Shown here piece after piece: positions 50,307 through 60,162 of a stretch of DNA of 64,000 nt. Within the stretch, counting starts at the first letter, position 1. Each line of letters begins with the position of its first letter. The DNA comes from Cladopsammia gracilis (taxonomy: Eukaryota > Cnidaria > Anthozoa > Scleractinia > Dendrophylliidae), in NCBI GenBank assembly GCA_022457155.1, contig JAJGOT010000122.1, forward strand, positions 420,001 to 484,000. Direction: 5' to 3'. Under the pieces are notes generated by a model. It saw nothing but the letters and a program-made list of their open reading frames with translations, ran no database searches and was not told the origin of the DNA. Position numbers and translations under genes: made by a program.

Positions 50307-50858
50307 ATGAAAGCCGGTATGAAAGGTCTTTACAATTTAGGACGTGTAGGGGTGTCAAAGGCAATAAAATCAGACTTTGCTAAACAAAAGATCAAAGGTA
50401 TGGCTAACAAATATCTGGATCAAGCTTTGGATAGTATTACATCAGATTTATCAAAGAAAATAGATCCTTTACACAAAGGCGGTGCTATTGATATACATAA
50501 GGCCATTGGGAAGCTTCCGAAACCAAAAGGAGGGTGGACATTACCCGGTCATAAATATACTGGGCCTTATAATGATTTAGAGAGTCAAGTGAAATATGAC
50601 CCAACAACTGGCCAAATATTAGAAATATATGACCAACCTACAGGAAGAACGGATGCCATTGCCGTGCAGCATGATGTTGATTATAGTGTTTGTAAAGACG
50701 ACAGAAAATGTAAGAATAGAGCAGACCGAAAAATGGTTAAATCTTTAGACAACGTACCGTATAATGAAAGACAATGGGGACATTGGTTGGCTAGAAACAC
50801 GATTGATATAAAACAGAAATTAGGTCTTGGTGTTAAAAAAAGGAAGCCAAAAAACTGA
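50307..50858 (+). CDS. Phospholipase A2 domain protein (parvovirus VP1-like fold)
   Basis: 183 residues from the first ATG, but the frame is open from 50232. The N-terminal helix-rich part has GSHS/GG phrases. The PLA2 core has a calcium loop LPGHKYTGPYN (79-89), the catalytic His-Asp pair QHDVDYSVC (121-129) and a second Asp in RADRKM (140). Such domains open endosomal membranes for incoming virions in parvoviruses. No AT-rich start motif precedes ATG 50307, supporting translation by frameshift from the zinc ribbon. Its own end (CCA AAA AAC TGA) is a second in-phase slippery site leading into the integrase frame. Confidence 0.75.
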   Translation: MKAGMKGLYNLGRVGVSKAIKSDFAKQKIKGMANKYLDQALDSITSDLSKKIDPLHKGGAIDIHKAIGKLPKPKGGWTLPGHKYTGPYNDLESQVKYDPTTGQILEIYDQPTGRTDAIAVQHDVDYSVCKDDRKCKNRADRKMVKSLDNVPYNERQWGHWLARNTIDIKQKLGLGVKKRKPKN

Positions 50859-50900
50859 AAGCGGCGTTGAGTAAAAATGATTGGGCTCAACAATTAGCCG
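50849..50900 (+). promoter_or_regulatory. Candidate -1 ribosomal frameshift signal, PLA2 to integrase
   Basis: AAAAAAC (50849-50855) is in X-XXY-YYZ phase, with TGA stop at 50856-50858. A 6-nt spacer precedes a stem: CGGC (50862-50865) pairs GCCG (50897-50900), GTTGAG (50866-50871) pairs CTCAAC (50886-50891), with a 5-nt bulge and a 14-nt loop. The integrase lies in the -1 frame, open from a TAA at 50834 through this site. Confidence 0.65.
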
Positions 50901-51817
50901 ATGAATTACATAAGCCAATCAAACGAAAATTTAAAACAAGAAGAGTTATTGTTAATGGAATAGATGATATTTGGAGCGCTGACCTTGTAGAAATGCAGAA
51001 GTTTTCAAAATGGAATAAAGGTTATAGATATTTGTTAAACATCATTGATGTGTTTTCGAAATTTGCTTGGAGCATCCCTATTAAAAATAAAACAGGTAAT
51101 ACAATTACTGAATCATTTGATGATATTATTAAAAAATCCAAACGGAAACCTAAATTTATTTGGGTAGACCAAGGGTCTGAATTCTATAATAAAACTTTCA
51201 AAGACTGGTTAAAGAAAAATAATATTGAGATGTATTCTACTTTCAATGAAGGTAAAGCTGTTGTTATTGAGAGATTTAACAGAACATTAAAATCTAAAAT
51301 GTGGAAACAATTCACAGTTCAAAATAATACTGTTTGGCATAATATTTTAGATGATTTGGTTAAAAATTACAACAACACTAAGCACAGTTCAATAAAAATG
51401 TCACCGCTTCAAGCATCTAAGAAAAAGAATGAAGGAACTGTTTATTTCAATCTATATGGTGATATGGAACCATCATCATCAAAAGTAAAATTCAAAGTTG
51501 GTGATAAGGTTAGAATTTCAAAGTATAAAAGAAAGGTATTTGATAAAGGATATACTCCAAATTGGTCTGAAGAGGTATTTACAGTTGATAAAATCCAATA
51601 TTCCAATCCAATAATATACAAATTGAAAGATCTCAATAATGAACCAATAGAAGGGTCATTTTATGAACCTGAATTACAATTAGCAAAACAGGATGTATTT
51701 CGAATTGATAAGGTTATCAAAAGAGATTATAAGAAAAAACAAGCGTTAGTAAAATGGAAGGGATATAGTGATGATTTTAATAGTTGGATACCGCTAAAAG
51801 ATGTTAAAAATATATAA
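50867..51817 (+). CDS. Retroviral-type integrase with C-terminal chromodomain
   Basis: The frame runs without an ATG before the catalytic core; TTG 50867 sits where related proteins start. The core has Asp39 (WSADLVEM), Asp101 (VDQGSEF) and Glu135 (VIERFNRT), the rve catalytic triad. An SH3-like segment (VKFKVGDKVRISKYKR) and a chromodomain (FRIDKVIKRDY, ALVKWKGY, WIPLKDV) follow. It inserts the element with 6-bp duplications; chromodomains can guide insertion to modified histones. Lack of an ATG and start motif, together with the slippery site at 50849, points to synthesis as a PLA2-integrase frameshift product. Confidence 0.85.
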   Translation: MSKNDWAQQLADELHKPIKRKFKTRRVIVNGIDDIWSADLVEMQKFSKWNKGYRYLLNIIDVFSKFAWSIPIKNKTGNTITESFDDIIKKSKRKPKFIWVDQGSEFYNKTFKDWLKKNNIEMYSTFNEGKAVVIERFNRTLKSKMWKQFTVQNNTVWHNILDDLVKNYNNTKHSSIKMSPLQASKKKNEGTVYFNLYGDMEPSSSKVKFKVGDKVRISKYKRKVFDKGYTPNWSEEVFTVDKIQYSNPIIYKLKDLNNEPIEGSFYEPELQLAKQDVFRIDKVIKRDYKKKQALVKWKGYSDDFNSWIPLKDVKNI

Positions 51818-51827
51818 TGTTTATATA

Positions 51828-52007
51828 ATGAGAGATATTAGTAGACATATCAGAAAAATTGAAAGTCGAATCTATGATTGTGAAGAAGAATTAGTATATC
51901 TTCATGACAAAATACGCGATAATGAAGAGAGGTTGGACATGTTACAACATAAGGAAAAACTATTGAAACTTTATCATAAAAAATACATGAAATGGATGCA
52001 GATATAA
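51828..52007 (+). CDS. Small coiled-coil protein
   Basis: 59 residues from ATG 51828, which abuts GTTTATATA; the open frame extends to 51801 inside the integrase gene. Heptad-like charged helix (IRKIESRIYDCEEELVYLHD, ERLDMLQHKEKLLKLYHKK). No family recognised. It overlaps the next small ORF. Confidence 0.55.
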   Translation: MRDISRHIRKIESRIYDCEEELVYLHDKIRDNEERLDMLQHKEKLLKLYHKKYMKWMQI

Positions 52008-52135
52008 CATTGAAACAGTTATTAAAGATTATCTGTGACGAGATAGAAAACGATAATTATGACGAAGATTGTAATATATTGGAACAAACCAAAGTTGATG
52101 ATATAAAATATCTGAAGCGACAAAATTTTGATTAA
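51992..52135 (+). CDS. Small acidic ORF, unknown
   Basis: 47 residues from ATG 51992, overlapping the end of the coiled-coil gene by 16 bp. Acidic composition (CDEIENDNYDEDCN). The overlap is typical of compact virus-like gene layouts, but support is weak. Confidence 0.35.
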   Translation: MDADITLKQLLKIICDEIENDNYDEDCNILEQTKVDDIKYLKRQNFD

Positions 52136-52294
52136 AGAGTGTTGGTTTTAAAGGGTTAAAGAGATGTTGCTATTTACAAGTAGCCCATATCTCAGATTTA
52201 CTCTGTATTCGCTTTTTGTAGCCAAAAATATCAATGTTTCTGGCCGCATTTAAAACGCAACTATTTAAAAGAATATCTATAGGAATAATATATA

Positions 52295-52379
52295 ATGGAA
52301 AAAGAAATAATAAAGAGAGGTAAAGGACGACCAAGAATTTATAATGATGAAGAAAGAAAAAACCACAAATCAGTCTATA
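52295..52379 (+). pseudogene. Small AT-hook/zinc-finger gene, 5' piece
   Basis: The start abuts AATAATATATA. 28 codons with a KGRPR AT-hook-like core run into the inverted repeat of a nested element, where TGA follows within two codons. The frame resumes exactly at 55069 beyond the TA duplication. The intact gene would have about 75 codons. Confidence 0.7.
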
Positions 52380-52440
52380 TGTGACCCTCCATACGAAAAC
52401 ACGTCTTATCAAACATTGTAATTTAGTGAAACCGGGTTTC

Positions 52441-52640
52441 AAAAGGGTTTCCAAAGGGTTTCAAACCCCCTGAAACCGGGTTTCCAAAGGGTTTCGAAAG
52501 GGTTTCGAACGGGTTTCCAAAAGGTTTCCAAAGGGTTTCCAACGGGTTTCTAAAGGGTTTCCAAAGGGTTTCCAAAGGGTTTCTAAAGGGTTTCCAAAGG
52601 GTTTCTAAAGGGTTTCCAAAGGGTTTCTAAAGCGTTTCTA
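52441..52640 (+). repeat. GGGTTTCCAAA satellite-like array, left
   Basis: About 17 units of 11 bp with variants GGGTTTCTAAA and GGGTTTCCAAC. Confidence 0.85.
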
Positions 52641-54799
52641 AAGTGTCTAAGCGCTTCCGAAAGGGTTTGCAAACTCGTCATACCGTTTAATCAGCCTTGC
52701 TTTTGTATCATATCGTTGAAAACTATAACTAAGAAGACGTAATGAAAATTACCTGCAACATGTTGTTCCAACTAATTTCTGTGTAAAAATATCGAAGCCC
52801 ATTTATGTTCACGTCAGCGATAAAACTTTAAAAAATCGCGGCGTGTCTCTCTCGACAGATGAATTTCGCGCAAGATCATAAAATTTACGGCCGGGTGAGC
52901 GTGAATGCATCAGGTTTCTGAATTAATTTGTGAGCCGAAAAATATTTTTAGCATGCTATTTTGATGTTTATACTCTAAATTAAAATTGCTACCTTAAAGA
53001 AAAAATGCATCAGCTACATTCCTGGTTGCGAAATTTAATGATAATCTGAAGATAATCCCAGGACTGGTGTACTCTGTTTTCTCTGGTTTGCGTGACCGTA
53101 ACCTAAACACACCATGGCGTGTTCGACAAAAGTGGTTCGATTCTGAACCGAGATACAACGTTCATAAATAGCTGCTTGCAAATTGGTTCGAATAGAGACA
53201 TTGTGATTTTGATTGCAGCGATAGTTTTTTTACAGCCTTTGATTTTTGACCTTTTCACAAAGTTTTCTTTTCAACTCCGTATCTTTTGTTTACTATATTA
53301 CAGTAAACCGGAATAGTCAATGAAATGAACTGGCCCGCCTCCGCCGCGCATACCTTATGGTTTATAATGAAAACTTCTAAACAAATTGCCCCTAGTGGCA
53401 ATACAAGCCAGAAAAATGTAACAAGCATAACCTACAGTTCGTCGAAATCTGTTAAAAACTGTTTCTAAACCTGCCGTTTTCAAACTCACGCAAAATCGAA
53501 AAATTATCGGCCGGATGAGCGCGAACGCATGAAGTTTCAGGATTAATTTGCGGGCCGTAAAATATTTTTTAGCACGCTATTTTGATGTTTACTCAAATCA
53601 AAACCGACTTGTGAAATGAAAAAGCCTACTTATTCGCGGGCGGTCACGTTACGAACTTTGTAATATGCGTTGTTTACAAACATCTCATGAATTAAGTTTT
53701 AAGTTTTTTTTTGCTCCTTGGCCATCATCACTTTCATAACATTCGATTATCGATACACATTTTATTCAAGACTTAAGTTTTATTCAACAAAATAAACTAT
53801 AAGTTTTATTCAACAAGTTTCCCGAAAATGTTTCGATCTTTGACCGTATGCAAATATTCGATTTGAGCGCTTTTTCAAGTCCAAAGATATCTCCCGCGGG
53901 AATACGCTGTCGGCTCATTCCTTAAGTCTGTGAGATTATTTCCTGCTGGAAAAAAGCGGGAGAACTTTGCTCTTTCACAACCCTCATCTTCATTCCACTA
54001 TGTTCCTTTTTCCGGGAAAAATCATTTGATAAGATACACGTTATTCACATGATGAATTTATTTGTCGGTGAAAGTAAAAACGCAAAGAAACGAAATTTGA
54101 TACTCGTGCCTTTCTGACTACGTGACATGACTTGTGATTTAAGCGTGCAACGAAGAATTTGAAAGAAAGCAAGATTTGACACATGCCGAAAAAACTCACA
54201 AGTTCAAAGCTACTGATATCATAATTAATGACTACCTTCAAAGGCAGAGTATTTTACTGTTTCAATTGTAACTTTATATGTGTTGTGGAATCCACGATAT
54301 TCAATGCAAATCAATGCGGCCGCGCCGACAAATTGGCGCCCGCTTCTATGTATTTGCTCGCAATAAAGTAAACGAGAAATACTCGGCACATCGTGGAAAT
54401 TTTCATCACTACAGATTGTGCTTTTACCTCCAAAGATAAATAATAGTGGGGAAAGCGTCACCTACTCCGAATGGCAGTGTTATAATCTATGACGAGCGAG
54501 ATGTTTATAAAGTCATTGGAGTACGCATTGTCGAAATGGTTGCATGGCAAGCAAATGCAGACAATTCATACGGCTGTTGTTTCTCTCCGGCGAAAACAAA
54601 TTGATTTGTTTTACTCTCAAAAGACTTAGATTTTCAATACGGTGTTAGCGGTTTTGGTTGTTTACGTTTGCAACATAATCAAATGCATCGATAGCGCAAG
54701 TGTTTTAACAGAAAGCGAAACCATTCAAATGAATTAACAACAGCCCTAATTTAAAAGACAAAAAATGTAGGAAGCAACGCCGAATTTCTCTTTCAGCGT

Positions 54800-55000
54800 T
54801 TCCAATGGGTTTCGAACGGGTTTCCAAAGGGTTTCTAAAGGGTTTCCAACGGGTTTCCAAAGGGTTTCCAACGGGTTTCCAAAGGGTTTCCAACAGGTTT
54901 CCAAAGGGTTTCCAAAGGGTTTCTAAAGGGTTTCCAACGGGTTTCCAAAGGGTTTCCAAAGGGTTTCAAACCCCCCAAAACCGGGTTTCCAAAGGGTTTC
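54800..55000 (+). repeat. GGGTTTCCAAA satellite-like array, right
   Basis: About 17 units in the same orientation as the left array, ending at AACCCCCCAAAA next to the inverted repeat. Confidence 0.85.
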
Positions 55001-55068
55001 TAAGTGACCTCGAACCCCCCAAAAAACGCTTTTGTTGATAAGACGTGTTTTCCTATGGAGGGTCACAT

Positions 55069-55212
55069 ATGTTAAATAAAGAATGGTTTTGTGATATATG
55101 CAAAAATGATAAAAATTACACACTTGCTGGAAAATCTTGCCACATTAAAACAAAAAAGCATATACTAAACTATAGAATGAAACATATGCGAATAGTATAT
55201 ATAGATGAATGA
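55069..55212 (+). pseudogene. Small AT-hook/zinc-finger gene, 3' piece
   Basis: 47 codons with FCDICKND and later SCHIKTKKH, a C2H2-like finger, and a basic tail ending at TGA 55210-55212. It continues the frame of 52295-52379 precisely when the nested element and one TA are discounted. Confidence 0.7.
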
Positions 55213-55228
55213 TCTTTTCATATTATAG

Positions 55229-55259
55229 TTCGAAGGATCCATGATTGGGATCCTTTGAA
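55229..55259. terminator. Perfect-loop hairpin upstream of the polymerase gene
   Basis: TTCGAAGGATCC and GGATCCTTTGAA with a 7-nt loop (one G/A mismatch position), 70 bp before the polymerase ATG. It could end upstream transcripts; the role is not established. Confidence 0.4.
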
Positions 55260-55328
55260 TTCTTGATAAAGATTAAACGCACTTTTATGAGAACATATTT
55301 AAAGAATTATCTATAGTTAATATATAAT

Positions 55329-58300
55329 ATGAACAAGAGTGATCTTGAGAAACTTAGTAAGTCTCAACTAATCAAATTGCTTTTAAAGCAACAGAATAAG
55401 AAGCCTAAAACTATTGTGGTAAATGATACCAAACCAGTTCCAACACCAAGAACTTACAAACCAGTGCCAGCACCTCGTAAGAGTGTAAATCAAATGGTCC
55501 AAGATTATGAAAACAATATAATTCTTCCACCATTGGAATTCAGGGATAAACCAGTTCCAGCACCTAGAACTAAAAAGTCAGTTGCAGAAAAACCAGTTCC
55601 TGCTCTAAGAACTAAAATAGAGCAAACAGACAAAGCTCTAAAAGGTTATACTAAATCCTATGAAATCACAATTAAAAACGATAAAGACCCATTAGTTCAA
55701 CTACAAAACACTGGAAAGGGTATTGAATACCAGCTCATAAAAATATTAACATCGATGAAAGGACTGAAATTTGTTGAAACGCTTAAGGTAACATTTACAA
55801 AAATGTCAGACGGAGAAATAGTGTATAAGACCGCATATTTTAACAGTGTGGCTCAGACGATTATTAACCACATAGAAATTGCTGAATCACTACAATTGTC
55901 AAAACAGCAAATCTTGAATAAGATAGCTCAATGGATATCTGAAGGGTCTGGTTGGACTGTTAAATCGGTTGATAATCATTATATTAACATAGTAAAATAT
56001 CAACCAATGAGAGGCTCTTCATACATTAAACTACCACAAGAACTCAGAAACAGTGCAAAGGGATTGATAAATATGAAAAATGAGGATGATGAATGCTTTA
56101 GGTGGTGTCACATTAGACATTTGAATCCTCAAGACAAATACCCACAGAGAATTAAAAAAGTTGACAAACCATTCTTTGAAAATTTAAATTATTCAGGGAT
56201 TGAATTCCCAGTCACCACCAAACAGTACAACAAGATAGAAAAACAAAATAAGATCAACATCAATGTTTTCGGTTATGAAGATCGACAACCATACCCAATT
56301 TATGTCTCAAAAGAAAAATATGAAGACCGTATGAATCTGCTTCTGATAACAGAAAATGAAAAAAAGCACTATGTATTGATCAAAGATTTTAACAAGTTAA
56401 TGTACAATCAGACAAAACACAAAGAAAGAAAACATTTCTGCATGTATTGTCTTCAATGCTTCAGCTCTGAAAGAGTATTAACTGATCATAAAGAAAACTG
56501 TATACAAGTGAATGGCACACAAGCTATAAAAATGCCTGACAAAAATGACAACATATTAAAATTCAATAATTTCCATAAACAACTACCAGTACCATTTGTT
56601 ATTTATGCAGATTTTGAGGCTATTACTGAAAAAATACATGGTTGTCAACCTAATAATGATAAATCATACACTAAAGAATACCAAAAACATACAGACTGTG
56701 GTTATGGTTATAAAGTAGTTTGTTGCTATAATGATCGGTATACTAAGAAGGTTCAATCTTATAGGGGTGAAAAGGCTGTTTATAAATTTATGGAAAAGAT
56801 GCTAGAAGAAGTTAAGTATTGTAAAAATATTATGAAAAAGGAATTTAACAAACCATTAAAAATGACAAAAGATGATGAAGAGGAATTTCAAAAAGCTAAA
56901 GAATGTCATATTTGTAATAAAAAATATACTGATAAGGACATTCGAGTTCGAGACCATTGCCATATTATAGGTAAATACAGAGGCTCTGCTCATCAAGATT
57001 GTAACCTGAAACTCAAAATAAAACCAGAAGAAATAAAAATACCTGTTATATTTCACAACTTGAGAGGATATGATAGTCATTTTATAATGCAAGAGATTGG
57101 TGCTATTGTTAAGGAATATACATATACAAATAAGAAAGGTGAAAAGTGTGAAATGAATATCAATGCCATACCTAACAACATGGAGAAGTATATGGCTTTC
57201 ATGCTTGGTAATCATCTTACCTTCATTGATAGTTTCCAATTTATGAGCTCAAGTTTGGAAAACCTAGTGAGCAATCTACCAAAAAAATTGTTGAAATACA
57301 CCTCAAAAATTCAAAAGTGAAAAACTTGATTTAATGTCACAAAAAGGAGTCTATCCATACGACTTCATGGACAGTTTTGACAAATTCAATGAAAAGCTGC
57401 CACCAAAAGAAGAATTTTACAGCATATTGAATGATGAGCATATCTCAGATGAAGATTATAAACATGCTCAAAATGTATGGAATACATTCTCTCTTAAAAA
57501 TATGGGTGAGTACCACGACTTATATCTTAAATCTGACATACTTCTGTTAGCTGATGTATTCGAAAACTTTCGAAAGACCTGTCTGCAATACTATAAACTT
57601 GATCCTTGTCATTATTTCACGTCTCCAGGACTTTCATGGGATGCTATGCTAAAAATGACTAATATAAAACTAGAACTAATGACTGATATAGATATGTTCC
57701 AATTTATTGAAAAAGGTATGCGTGGTGGTATATCATATATAGCCAATCGATACGGAAAGTCAAATAATAAATACATGAAAACATACGATGAGAAGGCACC
57801 CTCAAAGTATATCATGTATCTAGACGCTAATAATTTATATGGTTGGGCTATGTCACAATACCTACCAACTGGTGGTTTTAGATGGATGACATATAAACAG
57901 ATTAACAACATAGATTTAGCTAAATACAATGAAAACAGCGAAAAAGGTTTAATATTAGAAGTTGATTTAGAATACCCCAAAGAGTTGCATGACCTTCATA
58001 ACGACTACCCACTAGCTGCTGAGAGGGTTTGTGTAAATAAAGATATGCTATCTGGGTATTGTAAAAAAATAGCTACCAAATATAATATATCAACAGGTAT
58101 AGTACAAAAACTGATACCAACATTGAGCAACAAAGAAAAATACGTTCTACATTATAGAAACCTTCAATTATATACAGATCTTGGATTAAAAGTCATTAAA
58201 GTTCATCGAGTATTAGAATTTAATCAGTCACCTTGGCTTAAACAATACATTGACTTCAACACCAACAAACGAAAGAATGCTAAAAATGCTTTTGAAAAAG

Positions 58301-59108
58301 ATTTTTTCAAACTTATGAATAATAGTGTTTTTGGTAAAACAATGGAAAACTTAAGAAAGAGAGTTGATGTCAGATTAGTAACCGATGAAAAGAAACTATT
58401 AAAATGGCTGCCAAACCTACTTATGTAAGTAGTAAGATCTTCAATGAAAACCTTGTAGCCGTTCATAAGATCAAAGAAACACTAACCCTAAACAGGCCGG
58501 CATATGTGGGTATGTGTATTCTAGATCTTAGTAAGACATTAATGTATGAGTTTCATTATAACTATATCAAAGATAAGTATGGTAATAGGGCTAAGCTGCT
58601 CTTTACCGATACAGACTCCCTAACCTATGAAATCGAAACCGAAGACGTCTATAGGGATTTCTGGAATGATAAAGATAAATTCGATAACAGCGACTACCCT
58701 GAAAGCTCACCGTATTTTAATAAGTTAAATAAAAAAGTAATTGGTAAATTCAAAGATGAAGCCGCAGGAGTTCCCATTTATGAATTCGTCGGTCTACGAT
58801 CAAAAATGTATAGTTACATGAAAGACGATCAAAAAGGTGGAAAAACAGCAAAAGGAATCAAAAAGAATGTCATTAAAAATGAAATCCAACATGAAAACTA
58901 TAAAGACACACTCTTCAATAATAAACAGATGCACCATCAAATGAAAACAATTAGGAGTCAAAATCATCAATTAGGAAGTTATGAAATCAATAAAGTATCA
59001 CTCAGTTGCTTTGATGACAAACGATATATTCACGATAATGGTGCGACAACTCACGCATATGGACATTATGCTATTAACAATTTCCCATGCGTGGGAAACG
59101 AATTTTAA
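55329..59108 (+). pseudogene. polB: Protein-primed DNA polymerase B, two frameshifts
   Basis: N-terminal linker with repeated KPVPAPR phrases. Zinc knuckles FCMYCLQCFSS and CHICNKKY...RVRDHCHI. Exonuclease motifs YADFEAI, FHNLRGYDSHF and FIDSFQF. Polymerase motif A YLDANNLYGWAMS, motif B KLMNNSVFGKTMENLR, motif C FTDTDSLTYE, and FVGLRSKMYSY. The frame changes near 57310 (after KYTSKI) and again near 58403 (LLK|MAAK region). Each is explained by one missing base in a short T or A run. All catalytic residues survive. The polymerase copies the linear element from a protein primer. The start abuts TTAATATATAAT. Confidence 0.9.
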
Positions 59109-59129
59109 GATAAGAAAACAATAGCATTG

Positions 59130-59163
59130 GATGACTTCATTTCATAGGGGGCTTCCCCTGTTT
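59130..59163 (+). repeat. Intergenic GGGGGCTTCCCC module, right end
   Basis: GACTTCATTTCATAGGGGGC then TTCCCCTG; related to copies at 40117-40154 and 41447-41482. Confidence 0.5.
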
Positions 59164-59206
59164 TTTCCGAGAATGTCACACACCGATAACTCCATCCTGT
59201 TTACAT

Positions 59207-59245
59207 AGTATAGAATGAGTTGTAATTCAGTAATTCACAATGAAT
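59207..59245 (+). pseudogene. Remnant of the VLTF3-like gene start
   Basis: AGTATAGAATGAGTTGTAAT then ATTCACAATGAATATT mirrors the promoter and first codons of the gene at 40865 (AGTATAGAATGAATTGTGAT, ATTCACGATGAATTT), then diverges into a stop. Confidence 0.6.
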
Positions 59246-59321
59246 ATTATTTTTAAAACAATAGCTATAAGCGGTGCGTGTCTAAATTCCCAGAAAACAA
59301 AAATAGCGAACATGTTTTAAT

Positions 59322-59400
59322 AACAGGAAATGAGTCATCATTAATAGCTATTGTTTCAGATCACAAGATAGTCTATGATTTTTTCAACCAATCAGAAGGT
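59322..59400 (+). promoter_or_regulatory. Repeated end module upstream of the last Polinton gene
   Basis: Same orientation and near-identical to 40251-40330. It precedes the ORF starting at 59477. Confidence 0.6.
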
Positions 59401-59476
59401 GGGCGTTGCATCATTCAGTTATGTATGTTTGGTGAAAGATGAAATAATCTTCACACGACTAGCAAATTCCAGCTAC

Positions 59477-60064
59477 ATGATGAACAAGAAGAGATTCACA
59501 CAATTCACCCATCATCTTGAAGGGTTTACCCAAAGGATTGTCACACAATTTCCACACACATTGGAGTTCATCGAGGCAGAAAAAAGGCAAATGATCGATA
59601 AATTTCCTGAGCTTGGGTTGTCTGAAACATCTTCTTCAACAAGAACGGGATTTGAAAAGGTTAAACATACACTGGATGTATCAGTTAATAATGAAAGAAA
59701 GAAATGTTATCATGAGATGGAGGTGAAACGAGGAACTCCAGAGGATTGTGTTGAATCACTGAATCTGTTAACAAGAGCTATTGGAAATGCACATAAAGAC
59801 ATACTTTATTACTCCGCCATACAAGGAGAACTGATATCAACATTAAAGGAATTGTGTACACCAGAGGCGTTTAGACTGCTTTTACGTAATAACATCAACC
59901 TATCGAAAACACATGCTAATTTTTTAGTGAGATTTTACAAGCTAACCATGAAATATCCACGACTTCTTAAGTGTGAATTACCACAAAGTTTTTTTTGTAA
60001 GAACATAAACACTGTTGAGGAAGTTTGTGAGAAGGATTCAGATGTTTGGTGTAATATGTTTTGA
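59477..60064 (+). CDS. Unknown helical Polinton protein
   Basis: 195 residues from ATG 59477; the open frame runs back to 59375, but that part lies in the repeated promoter module. Mostly helical, with FTQFTHHLEGFTQRIVTQFP, ESLNLLTRAIGNAHKDILYY, ANFLVRFYKLTMKYPRLLK and several late Cys residues. No family recognised. It shares its upstream module with the 116-residue gene at 40423, suggesting co-regulation of the two end genes. Confidence 0.55.
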   Translation: MMNKKRFTQFTHHLEGFTQRIVTQFPHTLEFIEAEKRQMIDKFPELGLSETSSSTRTGFEKVKHTLDVSVNNERKKCYHEMEVKRGTPEDCVESLNLLTRAIGNAHKDILYYSAIQGELISTLKELCTPEAFRLLLRNNINLSKTHANFLVRFYKLTMKYPRLLKCELPQSFFCKNINTVEEVCEKDSDVWCNMF

Positions 60065-60162
60065 ACTGGCCGTTGCTTATGTATTAGAATTTATCTTAGT
60101 CGTGACATGCAACTGCTTAAGTTGCTTAGTTCACTGAGAGGATTCCACGTCATAAACTTTTC

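Larger units (their letters stand above)
52380..55067. mobile_element. Nested 2.69-kb TIR element with GGGTTTCCAAA arrays
   Basis: Ends are TGTGACCCTCCATA and its complement, about 33-bp inverted repeats, flanked by TA (52378-52379 and 55068-55069). Inside each end is an array of an 11-bp unit (52441-52640; 54800-55000), both in the same orientation. The centre holds a duplicated segment of about 110 bp (52870-52978 and 53486-53596) and no recognisable gene, so it is non-autonomous. Confidence 0.8.

Noticed and set aside
50083..50858. Calling the zinc-ribbon/PLA2 region a simple frameshifted pseudogene
   Set aside because: An in-phase slippery heptamer, immediate stop, 6-nt spacer and GC-rich stem are unlikely to coincide with a random indel; the recoding reading is preferred, with the indel kept as the alternative.
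54805..55038. ORFs across the GGGTTTCCAAA arrays as repeat proteins
   Set aside because: Open frames arise from the 11-bp repeat period on both strands; no start context or non-repeat domain supports coding.
59375..59476. Upstream start (59375) for the 195-residue end gene
   Set aside because: These codons lie inside the repeated regulatory module shared with 40251-40330, so coding is unlikely; ATG 59477 is preferred.
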